Below, piece after piece: positions 16,829-25,975 of a DNA stretch of 25,975 nucleotides. The DNA comes from Blastocystis hominis (lineage: Eukaryota; Sar; Bigyra; Opalinata; Blastocystidae). Positions within the stretch are counted from its first letter, which is position 1. The number at the start of each line of letters is the position of its first letter. The stretch is from the NCBI RefSeq assembly GCF_000151665.1, contig NW_013171829.1, positions 17,501 to 43,475 on the forward strand, given 5' to 3'. The position numbers and the translations under genes are program-made. The notes below the pieces were generated by a model. The model was not told the origin of the DNA. It saw only the letters and a program-made list of their open reading frames with translations, and did no database searches.

Positions 16829-17085
16829 TAGGCAAAATGACAATTCATCATATAACTCAATCTACTGTGTGAATAAGACAATTATGGTAGGATTTACAAA
16901 ATGACAAAATTTGTCCACTCTTTACTTCTACTATTCCTAATATTGTTCAAATCATAATATTACATTAGTATTAAGAAAATAATGTGCAACGAAACAATAA
17001 TAATGATGGAAAGAAAATTATACTAGAATCAAATAGAGAAGAGTTACGTTTCATTTTGGTGTTTTTTTCCATATTATCATTATTT
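16829..17085. other. AT-rich 5' flank of the MORN/LRR gene
   Basis: No coding signal beyond a GTG-led open stretch from 16984 that joins the gene's frame. It presumably holds the promoter and 5' leader of the downstream gene. No specific element can be assigned. Confidence 0.4.
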
Positions 17086-19042
17086 ATGGAATTATCTACG
17101 GATTCTGGAATTCAATCAAGTTGTATTATCGAAATAAAACCATTGGAAGTGTCTCGTGACCTGGAAAAGGAATCTGGGTTTGAGGTTGATATTTGGAATT
17201 GGTGTATCACCAATCAATTTCCCATTAGTACTATAGATAAGATTGATAGTGAGAATGTGATTCTGAACATTGGTTCTCCACATCAAGGTTACACCATTCA
17301 AACGAAGATGAAAGATGGAAAATTAAATGGGAGAGCTGTTATCAAAACAACGAACAATACGATAATAGCAGAATTCGAATACCGAAGTAATGAGATAAAG
17401 GGACAATGTAAATTGTATTATGATTCAGGCGAATTATATTTTGAAGGGAATCTTGAAGATGGATATCGTCAAGGAATAGGAATAGAGTATGATAAGAATG
17501 GGAATGTGATATTTGAAGGTAGGTATGAAAAAGGATGTCGAGGCAATCATTGTGAAAGAATGGATGGAATGGAAGGTTATTGGAAAGAATTGGATGGGAA
17601 TGGAAAAGTGATTTCGATTTGTCAAAAGAATGAAAATGGAATGAATGAAGGATTGTGCTACTATTTTGAATCAGGATTACTGGATCGAGTAAGCATTTGG
17701 GAAAACAATGAAGAAATATCGATTTTATATCGATTTGAAAATGATAAAATGATAGAATACAAAGATGGTGTAAAGTGCTTTGAAGGATACTATGAGGGTT
17801 CAATTGAGAAAGGATTTTCTCGGATATGTGGGAAGGAATATGATGAAGAAGGCCAGAATGTGATTTATGATGGTGAATTTCTGAATGGAAAACGACATGG
17901 ATTTGGAACTTCTTATTATGACAACAATGAAATAGAATATGATGGAGAATGGGTGAAAGGAATACCAAAATCAAAGAATATACTGCATTTTGCAGTAATT
18001 CCAGTAATAATCGGGCTATGTATTGTTGTATTGGCATTCATTTTGCCAATACCAACATTCTTACAGTGGTTAATAATGTTAGCAGTAATCATTTGTGGAT
18101 TAATATTACGATATTACACTAGGAAGAATATAAGTGAAGGAATCATAACAAAAGACTTTTATCCTAGAGTGTCTAGTAAGAGATATAACAATGAAAGTAA
18201 ACATGTCATATTTCAAAATGAGTGCTATTCCAAAGTGAAAACATTCAAGATCGATGGATTGGATCGATTGAAAAGTATGGAAATTGGTAAGAATTCGTTT
18301 ACTCAGGAAAAGAATGATTGGGGAATTGATGAGTCGAAATCATTTCACATATTGAATTGTGAATCATTAGAATCCATTCATATTGGTAGATATAGTTTCA
18401 GTGATTTTGGAGGCGACTTTGAATTGAAGAATCTACCACAATTACAATCTATTCAAATTGGCACAATTGGAAGTGTTTCATACAATTTCTATTCTAGTTC
18501 ATTTGTGATTCGAGGTATTGATATGATATTGAATATTTGAATGATTCATAGATCTTCCAAATCTACAATCCATTACATTAGGTTATGGTGCATTCTCTGA
18601 TTCCTTGAAAACAATAATCGAGAGTATTGAATGAATTTGAATGAAATGATTGATGTAGATCTTCCATCATTACAATCCATTCAACTCGGTGAATCTGCAC
18701 TTCAAGGAAGATGGGATAATTCAAGTTCCTTGACACTTCGAAGTAATAATAAATTGATTGGTTATGATTTGTTTTGTAGATCTTCCAAATCTAACATCAA
18801 TAACTTCTAAATGGGCTAGTTTTCATTCTCCTCGTGTAGTGACATTGAAAAGTATTTCTGAATATTGAATATTGATAGTATTTAGATATTCCAAATCTTC
18901 AAAATGTCAACCTACCTTATTCATTTGAGTTTGTTCGATCGAAATCAATTTCGAGTATAGTTTGATTGATTTGATTTGATTCATAGATGTTTCTTCGATT
19001 CTCGCTGATCTTGTCCATGAAAATCAAGCATTAAATCTATAA
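17086..19042 (+). CDS. MORN-repeat / two-TM / leucine-rich-repeat membrane protein, 6 exons
   Basis: Host gene, no symbol assigned. Exons: 17086-18514, 18552-18623, 18659-18742, 18780-18851, 18886-18954, 18987-19042; 593 codons plus TAA. The N-terminal ~290 residues hold MORN-like repeats (YDSGELYFEGNLEDGYRQGIG; DGEFLNGKRHGFGTSYY), modules often found at membranes. Two hydrophobic segments follow (about residues 298-320 and 325-343). The rest is leucine-rich repeats of the type SLESIHIGRYSFSDF and LPQLQSIQIG. Exons 2-5 (72, 84, 72 and 69 nt) each encode one repeat beginning D/N-L/I-P-x-L. I use the first in-frame ATG; an upstream exon is possible because the frame is open from 16975 and encodes a hydrophobic stretch just before that ATG. 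AT-rich codon use differs sharply from the provirus and the LINE. It looks intact. Confidence 0.75.
18515..18986 (+). other. Five short phase-1 introns
   Basis: Introns 18515-18551, 18624-18658, 18743-18779, 18852-18885 and 18955-18986 are 37, 35, 37, 34 and 32 nt. All are GT...AG, with donors GTATTG, GTATTG, GTAATA, GTATTT and GTATAG, and all end in TAG. All split the first codon position of the Asp/Asn that opens the next repeat. Removing them restores one continuous leucine-rich-repeat frame, which is strong internal evidence. Confidence 0.8.
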
Positions 19043-19750
19043 TTTTGATTTGATTTGATTTGATTTGTTCAGTGATTCGCCATTGTTTAGGAACATTTCC
19101 ATTGATTGATTGATTGATGATTTGTTTGTTTCAAACCGATTCTTGATCACAATTCATGATTCTATAATTATCAAAATATCAATCCTGCCTGATTATTATG
19201 ATGTTCTTCTTTACCATTTTAACAATGATACTGAATTATGATTGCTGTTTCAATCAATCAATCAATCAATCAATCATTGTTTTCGATCATCATTATCATA
19301 ATCATTATTATTACCAATGAGCCAATGATCACATATTGAACATTCACAAATGATGAATCCAATCTACCAATAATAGTAATAATATACAAATGATGGTTTG
19401 AATAGGTTTGAACTAGGATTTGTTCAATATTGATAGGAAACTGCTAGCTTCGAATAATCATAATCATAATCATAATCATCATGAATAATAAGATTGGATT
19501 TGCTAGTGACACAATGGAATGGTTGGAATCGATTGATATTGGATGATTATTCACATTTGTGAATCCATTGTTAAATCGGTAGATAATACAATACAATACA
19601 ATACAATAGAATGATTGATATTGAATTAGGATATTGATTTTGACTTATTGAATAGGAATCGATCACTGTATACATAGAATAGAATAGAATAGAATAGAAA
19701 TTAAATTGAATTGAATTGAATTGAATAAAAATAGAATTTGGATTGAATAG
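19043..19750. repeat. AT-rich intergenic DNA with microsatellites
   Basis: No gene seen. Runs include (TTGAT)n at 19046-19068, (CAAT)n at 19251-19275, (AATCAT)n at 19453-19480, (AATAC)n at 19584-19607, (ATAGA)n at 19674-19700 and (ATTGA)n at 19705-19725. Open frames here are low-complexity repeat translations. Confidence 0.8.
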
Positions 19751-19753
19751 GGT

Positions 19754-19824
19754 AAACAAACAAACAAACAAACAAATTATTGACCTGCAGGAGATCTTGA
19801 GTGGGTTGTTCACCACCCAGTATA
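19754..19824 (-). other. LINE 3' untranslated region and (TTTG)n tail
   Basis: Contains the CTCCTGCAGGTCAAT stretch shared with the left copy, then five TTTG units, then TTTACCCTATTC at the host junction. Confidence 0.75.
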
Positions 19825-20885
19825 TCACTGCCTTCCGGCCTTTGACTTCTTCCCACTAGCCGACCTCCTGGGTCTGCTTGCTATTCCTTTATGCCAAATA
19901 CCAAATAGAGTGAGCCGTTCATAGTAAGTCCTTTGCAAGAATCTTGCTACTTCCTCACAACCGACCAGCTCATCTTTCTTACCAAAAGATATTCCACTAC
20001 CAATACATGGTGTCTGAATTTTATCGCAATCCTTCCTTCCCAAGGTTCTCCCAACCATGAACCTCCCCAGATGAAATACACACAGAACCTATTCCATGTC
20101 CTCTCCTGTACCAGTCGTAGACGTTTTCGGTTCGACGGGTCCAAGACAGTCCTCCTACTGTCGGTCCATCTTGATCTTGTCCTTGTTCCAGTCTTGTCCA
20201 AAGTCTTGTCCTTGTCCGAAGTCTTGTCTGAAGTCTTGTCCGCAGATAAATCCTTGTCCTTGTCTGAGCACTTGGTCGCGATCTTGAAAAACTCGTCGAT
20301 TCCAGACTGTCTATTCTTCTTCCTACCCGGTACCTGTGGCAAAGAGGTCACCTTAACCGGCGCCGAAAAGCTAGTTGGTGGGTGTGATAGCGACACAACT
20401 AACTGTTCCCTCTCAGGCACGCCCCCAGGCGTCGAAACTCTCTCGCTCTCTACTTGATCTCCCCTTGCAGGTCCAACACTAAGATCCGACTTTGTCCCTC
20501 CGCGTCTCGGACTTGTGTCCTTCTCTAGCGCTCGTGTCAACCTACTAGCTGCCTCTGAGTCGTTCGGACTATCGGGCAGAGGTAGGGCATCCCTCTTCAC
20601 AGACTTCTTCTTCAATCCCTGTATTTCTGCCTTGCGGGTCGACACATCATCCAATCCGAGAACCATCCGGATCAGGGGCTCCACGTCACACTCCTCACCC
20701 AACGTGAGCCTCTCCCTGATCCTCCGGACCAAGGCCAGTCTTTCTTTCATATATTTCCGGCATTTGAAGAGGAAGTGCTCTAGGGTCTCCCTCTCGCACT
20801 CTCCGCAGCAAGGACACTTGCACCCTTCTGGCCCCTCTAGCTTAGGGTAGTGCGTCTCCACACAACACCAGCTCCCACAGCGCAT
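19825..20885 (-). pseudogene. LINE C-terminal domain: zinc knuckle and charged extension
   Basis: In frame with the reverse transcriptase, four codons after its TAG. A Cys/His cluster (CKCPCCGECERETLEHFLFKC) matches the knuckle found C-terminal to many LINE reverse transcriptases. Next come a helical segment, a Ser/Pro-rich linker and a Lys/Asp repeat (SADKTSDKTSDKDKTLDKT), ending at TAG 19944-19946. From 20058 a second frame (GCEEVARFLQRTYYERLTLFGIWHKGI) runs to 19825. It is better conserved in the left LINE copy (GCEEVARFLQRTYCERLTLYDMWHKGI), so it may be the true C-terminus, reached through a frameshift upstream of 20058. Confidence 0.7.
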
Positions 20886-20897
20886 TTCTAGGATTAC

Positions 20898-23594
20898 CTA
20901 ACACCCTCTAGCCAACTCCGGACGCCTGAACCACAAGTCCAGGTAGCGCCGGTTGATGGCTCGTCCTCTTGTCAAGTACGTCCTCAGAAACTGCGCATCG
21001 CTCTCCTGCAGCTGGCGTATCCAAAGGCGTGGAATCATCCTCCGTACCAGATCTCTGGCCGAAAAAGGATTTCCGTTTCGTGGCTCTCCACCCCACATCT
21101 CGAATGCCATCTGGACATGGCACTTCCGCCTCTCATCTAGCCACCGCGCCGGAACCTCCTTACCGCATGCCAGGTGATCATCGATGATCCCTCTACCTAC
21201 CGTCTGCAGCACTTCCTGTGCTATCCTCTCCGTCGTCTTCAGGTAGGTGTTCTTCGTTGACCACCATTCCAGCCTACTCTCTATGAGATCGCCCAACGTG
21301 CGACTCAACCACCTCCCCTTCCACATGCATCGCAATCGCTTTGACACCAGAATAGGATACACCGGAGGCATATCCAACTCCAGTTCCAACGATGGAATGC
21401 ATGTGGAAAACTTCCCGGTGGCTTGTAGGATGTAATTGAGACCTTTGTTTAGCACATTTTGTACCTTCTGTGCCTCATCCTTGTTTCCGCCCCATACTTC
21501 TGCTCCATAGAGCCCAGAGGTCAGCACAACACTCTGAAGTACTTTGACTCTTAACTGTGCCGGAATTCTGTAGTTGCATAGGAATCGCTTTTGGCTACCT
21601 AGGAGCATCTCCATCCTCCCAATTCTCGCATTCATCATCCCTTTACTGTCCAGTTTGGGGGTGATCTTCACTCCTAAGTAGGTATATTCCTCAACTACCG
21701 CTATCGGTTCTCCTTGGAGAATCCATTCTCTTCCTACATAGTTTGCGTTCTTCTCGGCAGTACCAAATAGCATCACACCACATTTGGCATGCCCCACAGA
21801 CATCTCCCACGTATTCGCCCACTCCAAGACATGATCCAGCAACTTCTGCAATCTGTCTGCCGTCCTCGCAAATACCACGATGTCATCCGCAAACATCAAA
21901 CCCTCAACCTTGGGTTCCCAAGAGAATAGTCTCTTCTTCGGTTTAGGGAGGATATCGTTAATGAAGATCGAGAACAATATCGGAGATAGTGGACAGCCTT
22001 GACGTAGACCTCTCTCTAAGGGTACTTTCGGGGATCGCAATTGACCCACTCGTACGCTTATGTAAGATCGGTCATACAGGGTTCGGATAAAATTGTACGT
22101 TTTACCCGATATCCCGTAAGCTCGTAACTTATACAACAGTGCTTCATGGGGGACCGTATCGTACGCCTTCTTAAAATCGATAAAGCATGCAAATGCCTGC
22201 AACTCGTCTTCCGGCAGCCTTATCCGATTTTTCACCGCTCGCGCTTCGATAGTCCATCGTTGTATAATCTCGATCAAAGCTCCGACCTGCCCTACACACT
22301 CCTGTTCTGGACGGAAACCCGCCTGGGCATCCGACAGGAAGTGCTCCTTCTCAAAGACGGAGCTGATACGACAAGCTATCACTGCCGCCACGATCTTCAC
22401 GCACACAGGCATCAAACTGATACCTCTGTAATTGTTCATGTCCGTCAAATCTCCCTTTTTCGGTACCGAAACTACCGTAGAAGTCATCAAGTCCTCTGGT
22501 ATGTTCCCATGGAAGATGGCATTCAGTACTCTCAGCAATATGTACGCTAATCCACGATCTCCTCGAGGCCACTTATTTCGCGTTATTGCCTTGTACACTT
22601 CTCCTGGAATACCATCTATACCCGAGGCCTTCCCGTTTGCCATCGTCTTCACTACTTCTCGAACCTCCTTCCAGGATATGTCCTTATTCCAGTACTCTTC
22701 GCTCCCGCACATACCCTGGTTTTGAGGCTTGTTCACCTCAAACTTCTCCCAGTATCCGAGATCCTTGCTATGGCCATTTCCCTTTGACCCTAGCTTCCTG
22801 TAGTGTTCAGCCCATAAGTCAGCCACTTCGTGCTCATCGGTACACAGCCTACCACTTGCAGGATCCTTTATCACCATCGCCTTCCTGCTCTTCTCCTCGT
22901 TCAGCTGTTTCCCTATCCATTGCCACAGTCTGCGGCTATCATTCCGGAGTTGGGATTCTATACCGCTATGAATCGCACGTATCTTCTCTTCTTCCTTGTA
23001 CTGCTTTATGGCTCTCTGGCACTTCTTCATCAGGGCTCTCTCTTCCTGCGATAGTTCCTCTCCTCTATGTCTCTTCTTGAGTAAATTCCGTCTCTTCTCC
23101 GCCAATCTCTTTATCTTCCTCGGAAACGGCTTCTTTACTCTTTTACCAGGTTTGGGCGTTCGGACCATTCCTTTCTGCTCCAGCGAGTCTTTCAATTCCA
23201 CTAGGAATCGAGACACAGCCTCGCTACTCTCGCCCTCTATCAACCCCTGGTACCGGCTGATGTCAAACTTGGAGTCATCCAAATCATCCTCCAAGCGTCG
23301 GAGTACTGCAAATCGGTTCACACTTTTGTACACCGGACCTGAAGTCTTCTGCACAAAACTCAGAGTTGCAGATAATCCATTATGATCTGAGATTTTCGAA
23401 TCCACTACCGAGACTTGGCTACACTTTGCTTTCCCTCCAATCGAATGTAGAATGTAGTCGATAACGCTTGTACTCCTTCCTCTCTTGAAGGTTACTTCTC
23501 CTCTCCCCATTGGAGCTACCTCCACGGGGATCTGCTGGCCTCGAATCCAGTTCTTCACCTCCGAGGGAGTCATGTTGAAGTCTCCCATTACCAC
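20898..23594 (-). pseudogene. LINE ORF: endonuclease 3' part and reverse transcriptase
   Basis: Continues the endonuclease with GDFN (23574-23585), VIDYILHS and the SDHN motif. A basic linker follows. The reverse transcriptase shows KASGIDGIPGEVYKAI, NNYRGISLMP, QAGFRPEQECVGQ, motif A FIDFKKAYDTVP, motif B GLRQGCPLSPILFSIFIND, motif C FADD (21882-21893) and the thumb-side YTYLGVKITP. All catalytic aspartates are present, so the enzyme part itself is undamaged. The GTG at 23594 is only where the shifted frame opens, not a true start. The frame ends at TAG 20898-20900, but the next codons in the same frame carry the zinc-knuckle domain, so this TAG is probably a nonsense mutation. Confidence 0.92.
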
Positions 23595-25975
23595 TAACTA
23601 AATTCACATTCTTCCTATCTCCCGCGTAACCCATTATCTTCTTCTTCAGATCTTCTATCACCACTTCCTTCTTCCCCCCAGCATTCGCTGTAGGGATGTA
23701 CACGTTGCAGATCACAAGCTTCTTCTCGCCTCGGCCACACCGGATCCAGATCATATTCTCTGTGATCTCGAGCACCTCGGGAAACATGTCTCTCTGAACG
23801 ATCGTCGCTATTCCCAGGTTTCCTTTCACCAGCTTCTTCGGCCGGTGTTCGAAAACCACACAGCCCGGAACTTTCCAAACTTCATCACGTTCCGTCCGTT
23901 TCGTCTCCTGTAGCGCCAATACGTTCGCACCCACCTCATTCATGTAGTTCAGGATTTCGATCTTCTTCTTCTTCACTGTCCCTACATTGTGGGTTGCCAC
24001 GCCGTACACCAGTCTCCTGTCAAATTGGTATTTCTTCCCCTTTGGTCGCCGGGGATTCTGGAGAAACACTCTCACTCGGAATCCCATATGGTTTCCAAGC
24101 ACCGAGAAAGGGGTCACAAACTTATCGTTCGTGATTCCCTTCCCAGTCACTTTGAAGAAGCGCTCTTGGCCAATTTTGCGGAGAATTGTCACTCGGACGT
24201 CCTGCACTATCGATTCCAGTTCGCACACTTCCACCAACCGGTATATCAACTTGTACACCAGTTTCACGTTGCCCTCTAGCAATCCATAGATTCTCAGGTG
24301 TTCGCCCTTTCTGGGTTCACACACTACTTCCTGCGTCGTATCCGAGTCTTTACGGCCTTCCTCGTTTCCTTTCTCTTCCTTCTTCGGTTTTCCTCTTCTA
24401 CCTCGTCTCGACTTCTTCTTATTCTTCTTCTCTTCTTCTATCTCCGCTACCGTCTCCTTTGCCTTCTTAATAGCTGCCTCTAGATAGCGGTCGTCTTCCA
24501 GCGAGGTATTCTCTACCGATATCTCCTTCGCATCTTGCTCTTCCTTCACAGATATCTGCTTCTCTGATTCTTTCTCAGGCTCTGCCAAAAGCTCCTCTTT
24601 GCTCGGACCTTCGTTTCTTACCTCCCTCTCCCCTTCCAAACATTCCTTCTGGGGAGGAACTACCAAACCATCTGCATCGATGTTTATCCGGTAAGACTCC
24701 ACAAGTCCGCGGTCTTCCATAGACCAAACCTCAGGACCTTCCGAACCTTCTCGCCATCTCTCAATCTCCTCCTTCTCTACATCACTCTCAGGTTCGCTTT
24801 CCTCTGCCTGCGGTAAGCACTTCCTTTCGGGTACTCGGACCATCATATCCTCGTCCCAACTTTGGCTTCGCCTGTGCCACTTCACTTCGGGTCTGTGTAC
24901 TTCGTCTCCTCTGTTGTGCAATACTTTACTCTCTCCCTCTCTACCGAGGGTCTTCATCATCATCTCTTCTTGCAAGGGTTTCTCATCCTCCTCCTTCTCC
25001 TCCTCACTCTCTTCTTGATCCACCTGGACATTCACTTTCACAGGTGTGACCACTCTGCAGTGTGAATTGAGGATAGTATCTCGTCTCGGTGAATGTTCTC
25101 GCGTTGAGGCGTTACTATAGTGAGATCTCTCACTCTCGGGGCTCGAGGGTCTCCAGCCACCCAGAGGGCTGCTCTTCCTTTCCTCCACCTCAAGCCATCC
25201 ATCAACACTATCCGTCACCAAGTTCTCCATCGTGGAGTCACTCCAATATCCATTCTCGTTTTCATCCATCAAGACTTCCAGGTACTCTTCTTTCGGCCAA
25301 TCCATGGGTATCGTAGAAGGAGAGGACACTTCACTGCTACTCTCCTCCTCCTCCCTGTCCCAATTCTGCCTTCCTTCCTCTGAGTACCTCCTTGTCTCTT
25401 CCTCTTTAGGATATTCTTCGACCTCCCTTGCTTCGATACTCTCCTCACTCCATATCCTTCCGGGATTCTCTTGCTCCTTTGTTTCCATGGGGTGTTCCTT
25501 GGGTCCCGCTAGACACGTCTTCTCTACCGGGATATGCCCCACTTCCGTTTCTTCTTCCTTGGACATAGGTTTGTCACTCTTCGCATCACAGCTTTCTTCT
25601 ATCGGGTCTGACGGTTTCACTGGCACCTCCATTCTCTCAAGCACCTGGGGCGACTCCATCTTCTGGGGTCCATTGGGTACCTTGGTTCCATTGGGCACCT
25701 TGGCTCCCTTCGGCTCCTGTAGCCGTACTCTTTGAACCCTCTCTTCGGTCGTCTCTTGTGCTTCCTCTTGGTTCTTCTCTTCCTTCACGGTGCTATCGTC
25801 TCCCTTTCTCTCTGTCTGTGATTTCTTCTCCGATGCCTTCGCTTCTAGCTCAACCTCCTTCATTCTCGTCTCTTGCTTCTTTCTTTTTTCTTCTTCTTCT
25901 TTCTTGGCTTCCAGAATTGGTTTCAGCTTCTTGTACTCTTTTCTACCCACTTTTATTCTATATGGTACTGTACCT
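23419..25975 (-). pseudogene. LINE ORF: Glu/Lys-rich N-terminus plus AP endonuclease (5' part)
   Basis: Partial at the right edge; the frame is open past the GTG at 25950 to the end of the window. The first ~560 residues are low-complexity and highly charged, with Pro/Val-rich tandem stretches (VPNGTKVPNGP) and a basic cluster (KNKKKSRRGRRGKPKKEEK) that could bind RNA. A folded ~80-residue segment follows (LRIYGLLEGN ... FRVRVFL). The endonuclease then begins: HNVGTVKKKKIEILNYM, catalytic E in LALQETK, GNLGIATIV, WIRCGRGEKKLVICNVYIP. A single extra A (GTTAGTGGTA near 23598) shifts the frame just before the catalytic GDFN, so the last ~60 codons of this frame are not authentic. Confidence 0.85.

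Larger units (their letters stand above)
19751..25975 (-). mobile_element. APE-type LINE retrotransposon, inactive, 5' end off window
   Basis: Reading leftward: a Glu/Lys-rich N-terminal region, AP endonuclease, reverse transcriptase, Cys/His knuckle, a charged C-terminal extension, a short 3' UTR and a (TTTG)n tail at 19754-19775. Order and domains match LINEs with an apurinic-type endonuclease. The coding frame is open to the right window edge, so the 5' end and any target-site duplication are not visible. Lesions are a 1-nt insertion near 23598, TAG at 20898-20900 and a likely frameshift near 20060-20300. Confidence 0.9.

Noticed and set aside
2424-16900. Terminal inverted repeats of the provirus
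   Set aside because: I compared sequence inside 2413-2530 with 16480-16980 in inverse orientation and found no match; the left end is replaced by the LINE copy.
19571-19828. Minus-strand frame of 85 codons
   Set aside because: Translation of microsatellite DNA (Ile/Phe/Ser/Gln/Asn repeats), not a gene.
1-25975. CRISPR arrays, rRNA or tRNA genes
   Set aside because: No spaced direct repeats of CRISPR type and no recognisable rRNA or tRNA sequence seen by eye; a covariance-model scan was not possible here.

Overview
The window looks like a piece of a protist (unicellular eukaryote) nuclear genome. The signs are: a host gene with very short spliceosomal introns, an APE-type LINE retrotransposon, many pentanucleotide microsatellites, and an integrated adenovirus-like DNA element of the Polinton/Maverick class. 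I cannot name the species. Long frames on both strands use CAA/CAG for glutamine throughout, so the standard genetic code applies.

Layout. (1) 1-1424: a (TTGAA)n microsatellite, then a decayed Glu/Lys-rich coding region with a probable intron. (2) ~1425-2412, + strand: a small LINE-derived copy. Its 5' coding part and 3' end match the large LINE at the right of the window, but nearly everything between is missing. It ends in a (TTTG)n tail that abuts the next element. (3) 2424-~16500: a decayed Polinton/Maverick. It encodes an rve integrase (broken), a small broken gene, a fibre-like protein, a candidate major capsid protein, an unknown 178-aa protein, a packaging ATPase with a tail lost behind stop codons, an adenain-like cysteine protease, an adenovirus pVI/pX-like precursor (frameshifted), a coiled-coil fibre-like gene (stop and frameshift), a 269-aa protein, and a tightly packed cluster sharing a repeated beta-rich module. 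No protein-primed DNA polymerase B and no terminal inverted repeats are visible. (4) 16500-19745: a Met-less reading frame, then an apparently intact AT-rich host gene (MORN repeats, two membrane segments, leucine-rich repeats). The last repeats of that gene are one per exon, separated by 32-37-nt phase-1 introns. AT-rich microsatellite DNA follows. (5) 19751-25975, - strand: a large LINE with a Glu/Lys-rich N-terminus, AP endonuclease, reverse transcriptase and zinc knuckle. It is dead from a 1-nt insertion and a nonsense codon, and it runs off the right edge.

How it fits together. The viral element carries a virion-building set (capsid, packaging ATPase, maturation protease, lytic/core precursor, fibres, accessory structural proteins) plus the integrase that would have inserted it. 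Most of its genes carry stops or frameshifts, so it is a fossil provirus. The two LINE copies point towards each other, and the left one appears to have inserted into or truncated the integrase end of the provirus. Both LINE 3' junctions carry a telomere-like ACCCTA.
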